Positions 14,654-23,599 of a DNA stretch of 64,000 nt are shown here, one piece after another (position 1 is the stretch's first letter; the number at the start of each line of letters is the position of its first letter). The position numbers were made by a program, and so were the translations under genes. The DNA is from Candidatus Roizmanbacteria bacterium (GTDB taxonomy: Bacteria; Patescibacteriota; Microgenomatia; UBA1406; GWC2-37-13), in contig JACRJL010000001.1 of NCBI GenBank assembly GCA_016215445.1, forward strand, positions 124,001 through 188,000. The letters are read 5' to 3'. A model generated the notes under the pieces. It was not told the origin of the DNA. It searched no databases and was given only the letters and a program-made list of their open reading frames with translations.

Positions 14654-15988
14654 ATGGCTTCTTCATCAGATGCATTTAAAGTTCCTCCGCATGATCTTGA
14701 GGCAGAACGGTCTGTATTGGGAGCAATTCTCATTGATTCGGGAGCCGTTAATCTTGTAACTGAGTTTTTAAAATCAGAGCATTTTTATACATTAGAGCAT
14801 CAGCTAATTTTTTCAGCCATGCTGACGCTTTATGAAAAACAGCAACCGATCGACGTTGTCACTATTCAAGACGAGCTGAAAAACACAGACTCATTGAAAA
14901 AAATCGGCGGCAAAAGCTATCTGTCGGATTTGATCAATACAGTTCCCACTTCAGCCTATGTAGAAAATTACGCTTTGATCGTTAAAAATCATTATGTAAA
15001 GCGGAAGTTGATAGATCTTTCTTCTCGAATGGTTGAAAAAGCTTTTGATGAAAAAGGCGACGTCAAAAAATTAATCGACGAGGCGGAATCGGAGATATTT
15101 TCGCTTGCCCAACAGCATCTGCATCGTGATTTCATCGAGTTAAAAGAAATTCTGGCAGAAAGTTTTGAGAGGTTGGAGGAGTTTGTGAAAAAGGGGAGCC
15201 ATCTCCGCGGCGTTCCAACTGGTTTTAAGGACTTGGACACTAAATTGGCAGGAATGCAGGATTCAAATCTTTTGATTTTGGCGGCACGTCCTGGAATCGG
15301 AAAAACCACCTTTGCTTTGAATATGGCTTTGTCGGTTGCCACAAAAGACAAACTTCCAGTCGGATTTTTCTCGCTTGAGATGAGCAAGGAAGAGTTGGTT
15401 GACAGGTTACTCGTCGGACAGGCTGATATTGACGCCTGGAGGCTCAAAACTGGAAAACTGTCAGACGACGACTACAAGAAACTGACCGAGGCGATGGGAG
15501 AGCTTTCCGACGCTCCGATATATATTGACGATACTCCGGGTGCCTCGATCCTGGAAATGAGGACGAAAGCAAGGAAGTTGAAAGTGGAAAAAGACATCAA
15601 GTTATTGGTAGTTGACTATCTACAGCTGGCTAATGCCGGCCGCTACTATGATTCGCGCGTCAATGAAGTTTCGGCAATTTCACAAGGCTTGAAAAACCTC
15701 GCCCGTGAGCTGAAAATACCTGTTTTGGCAATTTCCCAGCTTTCACGAGCTGTGGAACAGAGAGGTACAAGAAAGCCCCAATTGGCTGATTTACGGGAAA
15801 GTGGTGCTATCGAACAGGATGCCGACGTTGTCATGTTTTTGTATCTGGAAGAGGAGTCGGAAGACATTCTTGATCAGAATAAAAAACTCGTAAAACTCTA
15901 TATTGCCAAACACAGAAACGGCCCGACCGGAGATATGGATTTAATGTTCCGCGGCGATAGAGTAAAATTCTACGGAGTGGAAAAGTAA
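14654..15988 (+). CDS. dnaB: Replicative DNA helicase DnaB
   Basis: The 444-residue protein is the hexameric fork helicase. An N-terminal primase-interacting domain (PPHDLEAERSVLGAIL, 11-26) is followed by a linker and the RecA-type motor: Walker A ARPGIGKTT (211-219), SLEMSKEEL, Walker B KLLVVDYLQLA (about 318-328), ISQLSR and the arginine-finger region GTRKPQLADLRESGAIEQD, then VKLYIAKHRNGPTG. All catalytic motifs look intact and the length is standard; no intein is present. Confidence 0.97.
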   Translation: MASSSDAFKVPPHDLEAERSVLGAILIDSGAVNLVTEFLKSEHFYTLEHQLIFSAMLTLYEKQQPIDVVTIQDELKNTDSLKKIGGKSYLSDLINTVPTSAYVENYALIVKNHYVKRKLIDLSSRMVEKAFDEKGDVKKLIDEAESEIFSLAQQHLHRDFIELKEILAESFERLEEFVKKGSHLRGVPTGFKDLDTKLAGMQDSNLLILAARPGIGKTTFALNMALSVATKDKLPVGFFSLEMSKEELVDRLLVGQADIDAWRLKTGKLSDDDYKKLTEAMGELSDAPIYIDDTPGASILEMRTKARKLKVEKDIKLLVVDYLQLANAGRYYDSRVNEVSAISQGLKNLARELKIPVLAISQLSRAVEQRGTRKPQLADLRESGAIEQDADVVMFLYLEEESEDILDQNKKLVKLYIAKHRNGPTGDMDLMFRGDRVKFYGVEK

Positions 15989-15998
15989 ACCTTCGGAC

Positions 15999-16026
15999 TT
16001 GATTTATTGAAAAAAAGTCCTATAAT
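15999..16026 (+). promoter_or_regulatory. Promoter of the Tat-type lipoprotein gene
   Basis: TTGATT (15999-16004), 16 bases, TATAAT (16021-16026). The ATG at 16036 lies nine bases after the -10 box, so the leader is at most a few bases long. Confidence 0.65.
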
Positions 16027-16035
16027 ATTACAAAT

Positions 16036-18291
16036 ATGTCAAAAAGTCCTAAATATTTATCGAGAAGAGATTTTTTGAAACTTGCAGCTGTGGGATTGGC
16101 AGCTGCTAGAGTAGCAACTGCATGCAGTCCTGGTTTCGAACCCCCAGGAGAACTATATTCAAAGGACTTTGATCCTGAACAGGTAATTTTTAATGGAAAG
16201 ACAGTTTCATTAAACGAACTTAATATGACTGCTTTGGGACAGGTTTTATCTGTCAAAGATAAGTTAAGGGAGATCAATCAAGGAACTTTTTCAAAGATCT
16301 ATCCTCGAGGATATCTGGGTGCTTCTTTTCCCGAAGGTTGGGAGCCAGACGTTGATAAAAAATCAGCAATCATTTTAAATGAAACAGAAACAGGCGACTA
16401 TATCGCTCAAGCTATAATTGGCAGAAAAAGAACAGACGGGGTTGCTTTAACCGACGATGGCTCTGGTAGCCAAGGATTTGTTAATAGCCTTGCTTCTGCT
16501 TCTCGTTATGCCGATCATAGTCTGCTGGTAGTTGGCCCCAGGGGTAACACATTATGGTTTGACAATATAGAGTCAGAAAATGAAAACGGCAAGACAAGGA
16601 TTGCTGTTGACGGTCGTCAGGGGAAAGTCTTTCAAATAAACACAAATAAGCCTAATTTATTTGATAGCTGGTTTAAGAAAGAAGAAGTAGTTATGAAAAT
16701 AGGCGAAATAGATGTTTTGGATCGAGAAACGAGATTTTCTACTACTCAAACGCCATTTTCCAGAAATTTTCTGACCTTTCTTAGATATTTTGTAACTCGG
16801 CTTCCAACTGACTTAGACAAGGACCAGAAGGTGGAATATATTAAATTATTATTCAACGGATCGAGAATGGACGGATATAAGAGAGATAGTTTGAAACAAT
16901 TATTAGGTGAAGGCGCAGATTTAGAAAAGATAATTGAAGTTATAAAAAGATATCGGGTGGATCTGCCATTCAATAGTGAAGAAATGGCTTTTATAAATAG
17001 TGTTTTATCACAAAGAATTGAAGAATTGATGAGAGGAAATCTTCTGGATGATTGGGAGGAAGAGATAAAAGGAGTGATTCCCGATCACGACGATAGAAAC
17101 AGAGATGAAGTAATGCAGATAATAAATGAAAGAACCAGTTTGCCTATAGCAGTTCCGGAATTATATTTTATCCAGGTTCAGGATGGAAACGGTAATCTGA
17201 AATGGTTTTTGACAGGACGAAGTTCAGTCTGGGAAAATGATGTTGATAGAACAGCTTGGACAACAGATCCAAATGCCTTTTCAATAGGGCAAAATTGGTT
17301 TACATACGGTGAGGTTGACCCTAATATTGTTGATAATGAGATTTTAAGAGAACAGGAAACAATCATAAATAACCTACCTTTTGACGATATTATATGGGCA
17401 GATAGCAATTCAAATAAACCGTTAATGGGTGATTTCTGGGGTAATTATCAGATAGTTGAGTCAAGAAAAGTCAACAATGAAGCAGTTGTATTTGGTTGGG
17501 ATCCTTCAGAGGGAGATTCAAAGCACAGCATCAATCCTGGGTTAGTAATTATGGATAATGAAGGGAACGAAAGATATTTGAAACTTAAACTACAAGGATT
17601 TGCAAACGACAATATTGATAATCTACCTTTTTTCAGTAATCGATGGTTACCAATAATTGGCACTCCATTTTCACCCCGAATAATAAAAGATGTCACAGAG
17701 CAAGCCACTGACTTGATTCAGCAAGGGTTTGAAACGACTTCTCCTTTTGGCTTACACCAAATGGCTGACTACTCCCTTATGGCAAATTTAGTCGAACCAG
17801 GAGGCTATACTGACTATTCGTTTATACAAGCAAATGTATCTCCTTTGGCATTTGCTGATTTAGTCGAACCAGGACAGTTTTTCGTTGGAGGCGATGACAA
17901 TGCGATGCTAATTTTCGCCGAAAACGAACAAAAGGAACCAGTGAAAATCTACAGATATAATGAACAAGGAAAAAAGGTTGGAGAGATTAATGTCGATCAT
18001 CCTGTTGTTTTATCTCCTAAAAAAATAGGAGAGTTTAGAGATAGGGAAGACTATGTAATTATAGCAGAAGATAAAGATAGTAAAGATACGTACGTTGTCC
18101 GTGAACAGGATATTTTTCAATTGGGAGCCAGATCAGCCCGAAAATTAGGAGTAATGTTGACAGGTGAGGCTTTAGCCCTTATTGGCTTAATTTACGGAGG
18201 TTATAGGCTGATTGGTAATTTACCCTTAGCCGGTAATTTTTCTCAAGGTACAGTGGCCGCATTGGCCGAAAAGATTGTAGCTACTTCATAA
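16036..18291 (+). CDS. Large exported protein with Tat-type lipoprotein signal
   Basis: A 751-residue protein beginning MSKSPKYLSRRDFLKLAAVG, a twin-arginine (SRRDFLK) signal, followed by VATACSPG, which offers a lipobox cysteine near residue 35. The body is hydrophilic and repetitive in acidic beta segments, with no catalytic motif that I recognise. Near the C-terminus LTGEALALIGLIYGGYRLIG is one membrane helix followed by a short tail. It is likely displayed on the cell surface. The gene stands alone with its own leaderless promoter. A Tat signal is noteworthy because many CPR genomes lack Tat translocases; a Sec-dependent export of the same signal is possible. Confidence 0.6.
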   Translation: MSKSPKYLSRRDFLKLAAVGLAAARVATACSPGFEPPGELYSKDFDPEQVIFNGKTVSLNELNMTALGQVLSVKDKLREINQGTFSKIYPRGYLGASFPEGWEPDVDKKSAIILNETETGDYIAQAIIGRKRTDGVALTDDGSGSQGFVNSLASASRYADHSLLVVGPRGNTLWFDNIESENENGKTRIAVDGRQGKVFQINTNKPNLFDSWFKKEEVVMKIGEIDVLDRETRFSTTQTPFSRNFLTFLRYFVTRLPTDLDKDQKVEYIKLLFNGSRMDGYKRDSLKQLLGEGADLEKIIEVIKRYRVDLPFNSEEMAFINSVLSQRIEELMRGNLLDDWEEEIKGVIPDHDDRNRDEVMQIINERTSLPIAVPELYFIQVQDGNGNLKWFLTGRSSVWENDVDRTAWTTDPNAFSIGQNWFTYGEVDPNIVDNEILREQETIINNLPFDDIIWADSNSNKPLMGDFWGNYQIVESRKVNNEAVVFGWDPSEGDSKHSINPGLVIMDNEGNERYLKLKLQGFANDNIDNLPFFSNRWLPIIGTPFSPRIIKDVTEQATDLIQQGFETTSPFGLHQMADYSLMANLVEPGGYTDYSFIQANVSPLAFADLVEPGQFFVGGDDNAMLIFAENEQKEPVKIYRYNEQGKKVGEINVDHPVVLSPKKIGEFRDREDYVIIAEDKDSKDTYVVREQDIFQLGARSARKLGVMLTGEALALIGLIYGGYRLIGNLPLAGNFSQGTVAALAEKIVATS

Positions 18292-18315
18292 AGATGGTTT
18301 AGATAATTTTTCCAC

Positions 18316-18344
18316 TTGACATTTTGTTTGACTTTATATATCCT
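18316..18344 (+). promoter_or_regulatory. Promoter of the copper operon
   Basis: TTGACA (18316-18321), 17 bases, TATCCT (18339-18344). The -10 box is also the left half of the operator. The ATG of csoR is at 18396. Confidence 0.8.
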
Positions 18345-18357
18345 GGGGGGGAGGATA
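18339..18357. promoter_or_regulatory. Probable CsoR operator
   Basis: TATCCT-GGGGGGG-AGGATA is a perfect inverted repeat with a central G-tract, the A-form-like design recognised by CsoR/RcnR proteins. It covers the -10 box, so apo-CsoR would block RNA polymerase and Cu(I) would release it. Confidence 0.8.
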
Positions 18358-18395
18358 GGAAAAATATTAAAAATTAAAAAAATAAATATCAAAAA

Positions 18396-18656
18396 ATGAG
18401 TGAGAATAAAAAAAAAGTTTTGCACAGAATGAAGATTGCCAGGGGACATTTGGATAAGGTTATTGAAATGGTGGAGAATGGAAAATACTGTTTGGATATC
18501 ATTCAACAGTCACAGGCGGTTGAGTCAGCCTTGGAAAAAGTTGACCAACTTATATTAGAAAACCACCTCAAGACCTGTGTCCGTCAGTCTATTGAAAGCG
18601 GTAAAGGTATAGACGATAAAGTGGCAGAAGTCATAGAAGTTTTTAGGCGAAAATAA
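18396..18656 (+). CDS. csoR: CsoR-family copper-sensing repressor
   Basis: 86 residues of the all-helical DUF156 fold. The copper ligands are in place: Cys32 in YCLDII, His57 and Cys61 in ENHLKTC, the x-Cys-His-Cys fingerprint of CsoR rather than RcnR or FrmR. It heads an operon of copper-handling genes and sits directly downstream of a perfect G-tract operator, so autoregulation and copper-induced derepression are expected. It ends two bases before the next start. Confidence 0.92.
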   Translation: MSENKKKVLHRMKIARGHLDKVIEMVENGKYCLDIIQQSQAVESALEKVDQLILENHLKTCVRQSIESGKGIDDKVAEVIEVFRRK

Positions 18657-18657
18657 T

Positions 18658-19155
18658 ATGTCAAAAGGATTGATTGTCGGGATAATTATTTTTTCGATTA
18701 TCGTTATCGGCGGTTCATATTTTTTGGTCTCCGGAGATCAAAAGTCCGCCTCGGCCATTGCTTCTTATTCTGTTTCGGATAAAGCAAGACCGAAGGCAGA
18801 GGTAAAAACTACCTATTATGTTTTGGGAAAAATGAAAGTTTCCGATGAAAAATCAACTGAGTTTACGATCAAAAACAGCGGTCAAAAACCTTTGCAGTTG
18901 AGTGGAATTTCCTCGAGTTGTAACTGTACTTTCGCTCAGGTAATAATTGAGGGAAAAGAGTCGGATCTTTTTGGGATGCATAATGTCTCGGAGTTTGCCG
19001 GAGAAATCCTTCCTGGCAAGTCCGGGAAGATAAAAGTAATCTATCGACCTTATATCATGCCGGTTTACGGACCGATTGAAAGAGAGGTTTATGTAACGAC
19101 CAATGATCCGGAAAACGAGAAATTAGTATTTAAGGTTAAAGCAATAGTTAACTAA
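18658..19155 (+). CDS. Membrane-anchored DUF1573 protein
   Basis: 165 residues: an N-terminal membrane helix (LIVGIIIFSIIVIGGSYFL) and an exported Ig-like domain with the DUF1573 pattern, here TEFTIKNSGQKPLQLSGI, then SSCNCTFAQV, GKSGKIKVIYRP and VYVTTNDPENEKLVFKVKA. The CNC pair in the SSCNCT motif could bind Cu(I) or form a disulfide. Such proteins are often beside copper or thiol-redox genes; here it sits between csoR and a CcdA-like transporter, so an extracytoplasmic copper-binding or redox partner role is inferred. Confidence 0.75.
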   Translation: MSKGLIVGIIIFSIIVIGGSYFLVSGDQKSASAIASYSVSDKARPKAEVKTTYYVLGKMKVSDEKSTEFTIKNSGQKPLQLSGISSSCNCTFAQVIIEGKESDLFGMHNVSEFAGEILPGKSGKIKVIYRPYIMPVYGPIEREVYVTTNDPENEKLVFKVKAIVN

Positions 19156-19234
19156 AAACTCGGTACCGAAATTTTTTGGCACAGTGGGGCCCCTACCCCA
19201 AAAGTGCAAAAAATTTGATGCCATCGTTTTTTAA
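19154..19234. repeat. 80-bp palindrome family, copy A (between DUF1573 and ccdA-like genes)
   Basis: Left arm AAAAACTCGGTACCGAAATT, core CACAGTGGGGCCCCTACCCC, right arm GTGCAAAAAATTTGATG then CCATCGTTTTTT. The arms pair around a nested hairpin in which GGGG faces CCCC. The element nearly fills the gap between two operon genes. Confidence 0.9.
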
Positions 19235-19236
19235 AT

Positions 19237-20046
19237 ATGCCTAACAATTTTTTCTTCGGAATTTCTTTGACTGCTTCTTTCTTAGCAGGAGCTCTTGCTT
19301 TGTTTGCTCCATGCTGTATTACTTTTCTTTTTCCTTCCTATCTGGGGACAATTTTCAAAAGCAAAAGCAAAGTAATGTGGTATACAATAGTTTTCGCTCT
19401 TGGTTTGTCGTCGATCTTGATACCGGTGGCATTGGGATTCAGGGCCTTTATATTTTTTTTCGATCAGTATCACAAAGGTATATATTATTTGGGCGGTTTG
19501 TTCTTGATATTTATGGGAGTAATGACGATTAAGCCATTATTTCAAATCCCCCAACTGTTTCATACTAAACCGGATTTGAATAAAAAAATTGACGCTTTTT
19601 CTGTGTTTGGACTGGGTTTGATGTCTGGGTTATCATCGTCGTGCTGCGCCCCGGTTTTATTTGCCGCCGTGACCCTGACGAGTTTAGCACCCACTTTATT
19701 TCAGGCTGTAATAGTTTCCTCGGCCTATGTTTTAGGGATCGTTTTTCCGCTTTTTATCATGTCATTGTTTTACGAAAAACTAACCGGAAAAATTTCCGGA
19801 CAGAGAAGGCAGAAGATTTATGGAGTATTCAAATTTTTGGGGGCGGGAATTTTTATTCTTTCCGGAATAGGAATTACTATCGCCAATTTTTATAACAAGA
19901 TCCAGATGTATCAGATGGAAGGCTACACTAGGCCTCTCCGCCTTTTGGTTTTTCAAATCAGTAAATATTTTCAAAATGTATTCGTCGACTTGGCCATTTT
20001 CAGTTTGATCGTTTTTATCTTTTATAAATTAATTAAAAGAAAATGA
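19237..20046 (+). CDS. CcdA/DsbD-family membrane thiol-redox (or copper) transporter
   Basis: 269 residues, six or more membrane helices. The first helix has LFAPCCITFLFPSYLG and the fourth has SGLSSSCCAPVLFAAVTL, the paired CcdA halves with Cys-Pro motifs; here each carries a double Cys. CcdA passes electrons from cytoplasmic thioredoxin to extracytoplasmic thiol proteins. In this copper operon it may keep the exported cysteine-bearing copper proteins reduced or help load copper. It overlaps the next gene by four bases (ATGA). Confidence 0.8.
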   Translation: MPNNFFFGISLTASFLAGALALFAPCCITFLFPSYLGTIFKSKSKVMWYTIVFALGLSSILIPVALGFRAFIFFFDQYHKGIYYLGGLFLIFMGVMTIKPLFQIPQLFHTKPDLNKKIDAFSVFGLGLMSGLSSSCCAPVLFAAVTLTSLAPTLFQAVIVSSAYVLGIVFPLFIMSLFYEKLTGKISGQRRQKIYGVFKFLGAGIFILSGIGITIANFYNKIQMYQMEGYTRPLRLLVFQISKYFQNVFVDLAIFSLIVFIFYKLIKRK

Positions 20047-20972
20047 TAAAAATAAAGCTTAGGTTAAAAAATATCTTGCCGTATGTCTTGGGGATAAGTT
20101 TAATCGTTAACTTTCTGTTACTGTTATATGTTCTCAAACCGCAAATTAATAAGTTGGTTTTAAAAGGAAAAGAAATAGCTACGAGGAAAGAAACGGCCAA
20201 TCTATTTAACGAAATCAACCCTGAAAAAGGCTATGAAATAAATGCTAAATATGGCGATTTAGGGCCAAAAATGATTGAATCTGGGGTTATTGATTTGGAA
20301 AAGCTTAAACAGGTTTATAAGCAAAGCGGACAGCCTTTGACCAAAGATCAATTGAACATTCTGACTAAAGGCTCGAATAAAAAAATTAAGATTACTAGAG
20401 ACAATTCCTATTTCCTTCTCAATTTTTTCTGGGCAGCTGGCCTAGCCAATAAATCAAAGGTATTGACAGAAGGTGACATAGTCAAATACGGTGAAGGCCA
20501 GGTGGGTAATTTTGCCTCAACCGGCGGTTGGTCTTTGGCCAAAAGCGCTCCGATGGACTATTTCGCTAAGAGCGAATTGATACCCATGACGCCTATCCAG
20601 GAAAGTTTAGTGCAAAAGGTAGCGGAGAATATTTATCGGCCTTGTTGTGATAACTCGACGGCTTTTCCTGACTGTAATCACGGTATGGCCTTACTTTCAG
20701 TATTGCAGTTACTATCTTCAAGTGGAGCAACCGAAAAACAGATGTTTGAAGCGGGAAAGTATTTCAACGCTTTCTGGTTCCCCGGCAACTACTATGATTT
20801 GGCATTATACTTTAAAAATAAGGAAGGAAAAAATTTCCGAGACGTCCCGGCAGAGATAGTTTTGGGGAAAAACTATTCGTCCGCATCCGGTTGGTCAAAA
20901 ACAAAAGAATGGTTGGCAAATAAAGGGATTATTGAACAGCCACCAAAACAAGGAGGTTCTTGCGGAGTTTAA
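20043..20972 (+). CDS. Membrane-anchored copper-operon protein with CC-x8-C-x-H motif
   Basis: A 309-residue protein with one N-terminal membrane helix (ILPYVLGISLIVNFLLLLYVL) and an exported helical domain. Near residues 200-214 it has RPCCDNSTAFPDCNHGMA, a cluster of three Cys and a His that looks like a metal site. The C-terminus ends GGSCGV, with one more Cys. I do not recognise a named family; the PCYCGC-type lipoproteins have a vaguely similar cysteine cluster. Position between ccdA-like and cupredoxin genes makes an exported copper-binding role likely. There is no Shine-Dalgarno, but the ATGA overlap indicates coupling. Confidence 0.6.
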   Translation: MIKIKLRLKNILPYVLGISLIVNFLLLLYVLKPQINKLVLKGKEIATRKETANLFNEINPEKGYEINAKYGDLGPKMIESGVIDLEKLKQVYKQSGQPLTKDQLNILTKGSNKKIKITRDNSYFLLNFFWAAGLANKSKVLTEGDIVKYGEGQVGNFASTGGWSLAKSAPMDYFAKSELIPMTPIQESLVQKVAENIYRPCCDNSTAFPDCNHGMALLSVLQLLSSSGATEKQMFEAGKYFNAFWFPGNYYDLALYFKNKEGKNFRDVPAEIVLGKNYSSASGWSKTKEWLANKGIIEQPPKQGGSCGV

Positions 20973-20983
20973 AATTATTAAAT

Positions 20984-21343
20984 ATGCCAATAGACAAAAT
21001 TCTGGTTTCGATTTTTGGATTATTATCAATTTTATTTACCTTTTGGTTCTTTTTTATGAAAAAAACTAATACAGTTCAGGCGGAAGGGTCAATTGACGTT
21101 TTAGTCGAAGGTGGTTATAAACCGGATAGAATTTCTATACCTTATGGTCAAACTACCAAACTGGTTTTCGAAAGAAAAGACTCTAATAGTTGTTTGGAAG
21201 ATGTGGTTTTAGCTGATTTTAAAATAAAAAAACCCTTGCCGATGAATGAAAAGGTAGCAATAGAAATTACACCAGATAAAAAAGGGGAGTTTGATTTTTC
21301 ATGCGGAATGGGAATGTTTCATGGAAAGTTAATTGTAATATGA
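20984..21343 (+). CDS. Membrane-anchored cupredoxin-like protein
   Basis: From ATG 20984, 119 residues: a membrane helix ([19 protein letters not shown]) then a cupredoxin-like domain, here [45 protein letters not shown]. The C-terminal CGMGMFHG loop supplies Cys, Met and His where cupredoxins bind copper, resembling the EfeO-type cupredoxin-like domain. A TTG eight codons earlier is rejected. The stop overlaps the start of the ATPase gene (ATGA). A C-terminal domain of the same type is fused to the transporter at 23600. Confidence 0.8.
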   Translation: MPIDKILVSIFGLLSILFTFWFFFMKKTNTVQAEGSIDVLVEGGYKPDRISIPYGQTTKLVFERKDSNSCLEDVVLADFKIKKPLPMNEKVAIEITPDKKGEFDFSCGMGMFHGKLIVI

Positions 21344-23580
21344 ACAAACAAACATTTGCGATAAAAGGAATGCACTGCGCATCCTGTGTTTATACTAATG
21401 AGAAAGCCTTAAAGGCTATCTCAGGAGTTAAAGACGCGGTGGTTAATTTGAATACGGGTAAAGTGACCATAACCGCTGCCTTGCCTATAGGGAATGACGT
21501 TATAAAAAAAGCAGTAGAAAGCGTAGGTTACGAGGCCATGGTTGAAGAAGATAATAAAAATGATTCACTTGACGAGAAGATAAAAAAAGAAAAAGCCAAA
21601 GAACTAAAAAACCTTCAAATAAAAACCACAGTCAGTCTGGTTTTGGCTGGTTTAGTCGTTTGGGGAAGTTTTCCGGGCTTGATGGAAATTGCACCAGCAA
21701 TTTTAAAAAACATTTTTAACCAGCTTATTTTAGCTTCAATTGTCCAGTTTTGGGCTGGTTATGATTTTTACAAAGCCGCGGTTTCCTCTTTAAAACACCG
21801 ATTGGCAAACATGGATACACTGGTTGTCATCGGAACAACCGTCGCCTATATTTATTCAGGCGCCTTGGTTTTCTACCCAAGTTTTTTCGAAAGATTTAAT
21901 ATTAAAGCCGAGCCCTATTTTGACGTTTCTTCAGTTATTATTGGTTTGATATTGTTAGGGCGCTTTTTTGAAGCCAGAGCTAAAGCCGGCACAGGGGAGG
22001 CGATTAAAAAGTTGATCGGCCTTCAGGCAAAAACCGCCAGGGTTATCCGTAATAAAAAAGAAATGGATATTCCTATAGAAGAAGTTGTTGCCGGTGATAT
22101 ATTACGGGTTCGACCGGGTGAAAAGATTCCGGTTGATGGAATGATTGTTGAAGGTGATTCGGCGATTGATGAATCAATGGTGACGGGTGAAAGCATTCCG
22201 GTAGACAAACATAAAGGAGACACGGTGATTGGTGCAACTATGAATAGATCAGGAAGTTTTCTTTATAAAGCGACAAAAGTAGGTAAAGACACAATGTTGG
22301 CACAGATCATCAAATTAGTCGAGGAAGCCCAGGGAAGTAAAGCTCCAATTCAAAGGCTGGCTGACGTGATTTCCTCCTATTTTGTTCCCATTGTTATAAT
22401 GCTGGCGATTGCCACTTTTGCCGGTTGGTATGTTTTTGGTTCTTCTCCGGTTTTTATTCATGCCATGCTCAATTCGATCGCCGTATTGATCATTGCCTGC
22501 CCCTGTGCGATGGGTTTGGCGACGCCGACGGCCATTATGGTGGGAACAGGAATCGGCGCCGAGCACGGGGTGCTAATCAAGGATGCCGAGAGTTTGGAAA
22601 CAGCTCATAGAGTAAAAACAATAGTTTTTGATAAGACTGGCACTTTAACAAAAGGCAAACCAGAGGTTACTGATACTATTATTGAAGCTCGACAACGAAA
22701 TTTTTTATCACAGTGGGGACCCCTGCACCCCAAAAGTGAAAAAAATTTGATATCTACGCTTCTACAAATTTCTGCGTCGATAGAAAAAAACTCCGAACAT
22801 CCTCTTGGTGAAGCGATTGTCAAAAAAGCAGAAAGCGAACAACTTCGATTAATCAAAGTCACCAAATTTAGATCTATTACTGGAAAAGGCGTTGAAGGAG
22901 TTATCAATGGAAAAAAGGTTTATGTCGGCAAATTATTGGGGTCTGATTCATACCCCGAAGGTGAAAAATTGAAAGAACAGGGGAAGACAGTCGTATATGT
23001 ATATATTGATAATAAGCTGACTGGTTTAATAGCCATTGCCGACACAATCAAAGATACTGCCGTTGAGGCGGTTAAATCTTTGAAAAAAGCCGGTATTGAG
23101 GTTTATATGATTACAGGTGATAACAAACAGACGGCAACGGCAATTGCCGGAAAACTCGGCATTAAGAAAGAGAATGTTTTGGCCGAGGTATTACCTGAGG
23201 ATAAGGAGAAAAAGGTCAAAGAATTGAAAAAAAATAATAACGTAGTTGCCTTTGTCGGTGATGGAATTAACGATGCTCCTGCTCTGGCCGCGGCCGACGT
23301 GGGTATTGCTATGGGAAGCGGAACCGACGTGGCGATCGAAGCCGCCGGAATTACTCTGGTCAATAAAAATCTTATGTCTGTGGTTTCGGCGATTAAACTT
23401 TCCAAACAAACCATGAAAACAATTAAACTTAATCTATTCTGGGCTTTCGCGTATAATGTGGTGTTGATACCTGTGGCGATGATCGGTCTTATAAGTCCGA
23501 TATTGGCATCAGGAGCTATGGCAATGTCTAGTATTTCAGTCGTTACTAATTCGCTTTTGTTAAAAAGACAAAATATTTAA
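21340..23580 (+). CDS. copA: Copper-translocating P1B-type ATPase with in-frame palindromic insert
   Basis: A 746-residue Cu+ export pump. Features in order: N-terminal HMA domain with GMHCASC (10-16), membrane helices, actuator TGES, the ion-site helix with [12 protein letters not shown] (about 384-395), phosphorylation site DKTGTLT (about 430), SEHPLG nucleotide-binding motif, and [11 protein letters not shown] (about 638-648). The start at 21340 is coupled by ATGA to the cupredoxin gene; a longer frame from 21301 is rejected. Between the phosphorylation site and SEHPLG, residues about 449-475 are encoded by a copy of the palindromic repeat ([13 protein letters not shown]), an insert in the loop leading into the N-domain that leaves all motifs intact. 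Confidence 0.95.
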   Translation: MNKQTFAIKGMHCASCVYTNEKALKAISGVKDAVVNLNTGKVTITAALPIGNDVIKKAVESVGYEAMVEEDNKNDSLDEKIKKEKAKELKNLQIKTTVSLVLAGLVVWGSFPGLMEIAPAILKNIFNQLILASIVQFWAGYDFYKAAVSSLKHRLANMDTLVVIGTTVAYIYSGALVFYPSFFERFNIKAEPYFDVSSVIIGLILLGRFFEARAKAGTGEAIKKLIGLQAKTARVIRNKKEMDIPIEEVVAGDILRVRPGEKIPVDGMIVEGDSAIDESMVTGESIPVDKHKGDTVIGATMNRSGSFLYKATKVGKDTMLAQIIKLVEEAQGSKAPIQRLADVISSYFVPIVIMLAIATFAGWYVFGSSPVFIHAMLNSIAVLIIACPCAMGLATPTAIMVGTGIGAEHGVLIKDAESLETAHRVKTIVFDKTGTLTKGKPEVTDTIIEARQRNFLSQWGPLHPKSEKNLISTLLQISASIEKNSEHPLGEAIVKKAESEQLRLIKVTKFRSITGKGVEGVINGKKVYVGKLLGSDSYPEGEKLKEQGKTVVYVYIDNKLTGLIAIADTIKDTAVEAVKSLKKAGIEVYMITGDNKQTATAIAGKLGIKKENVLAEVLPEDKEKKVKELKKNNNVVAFVGDGINDAPALAAADVGIAMGSGTDVAIEAAGITLVNKNLMSVVSAIKLSKQTMKTIKLNLFWAFAYNVVLIPVAMIGLISPILASGAMAMSSISVVTNSLLLKRQNI
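22685..22763. repeat. 80-bp palindrome family, copy B (in frame inside copA)
   Basis: Left arm AAGCTCGACAACGAAATTTT, core CACAGTGGGGACCCCTGCAC, right arm GTGAAAAAAATTTGATATC then TACGCTTCT. It has the same orientation and nearly the same sequence as the intergenic copies but is translated without breaking the frame. Confidence 0.9.
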
Positions 23581-23599
23581 GATTTAACAGTTTATTTAT

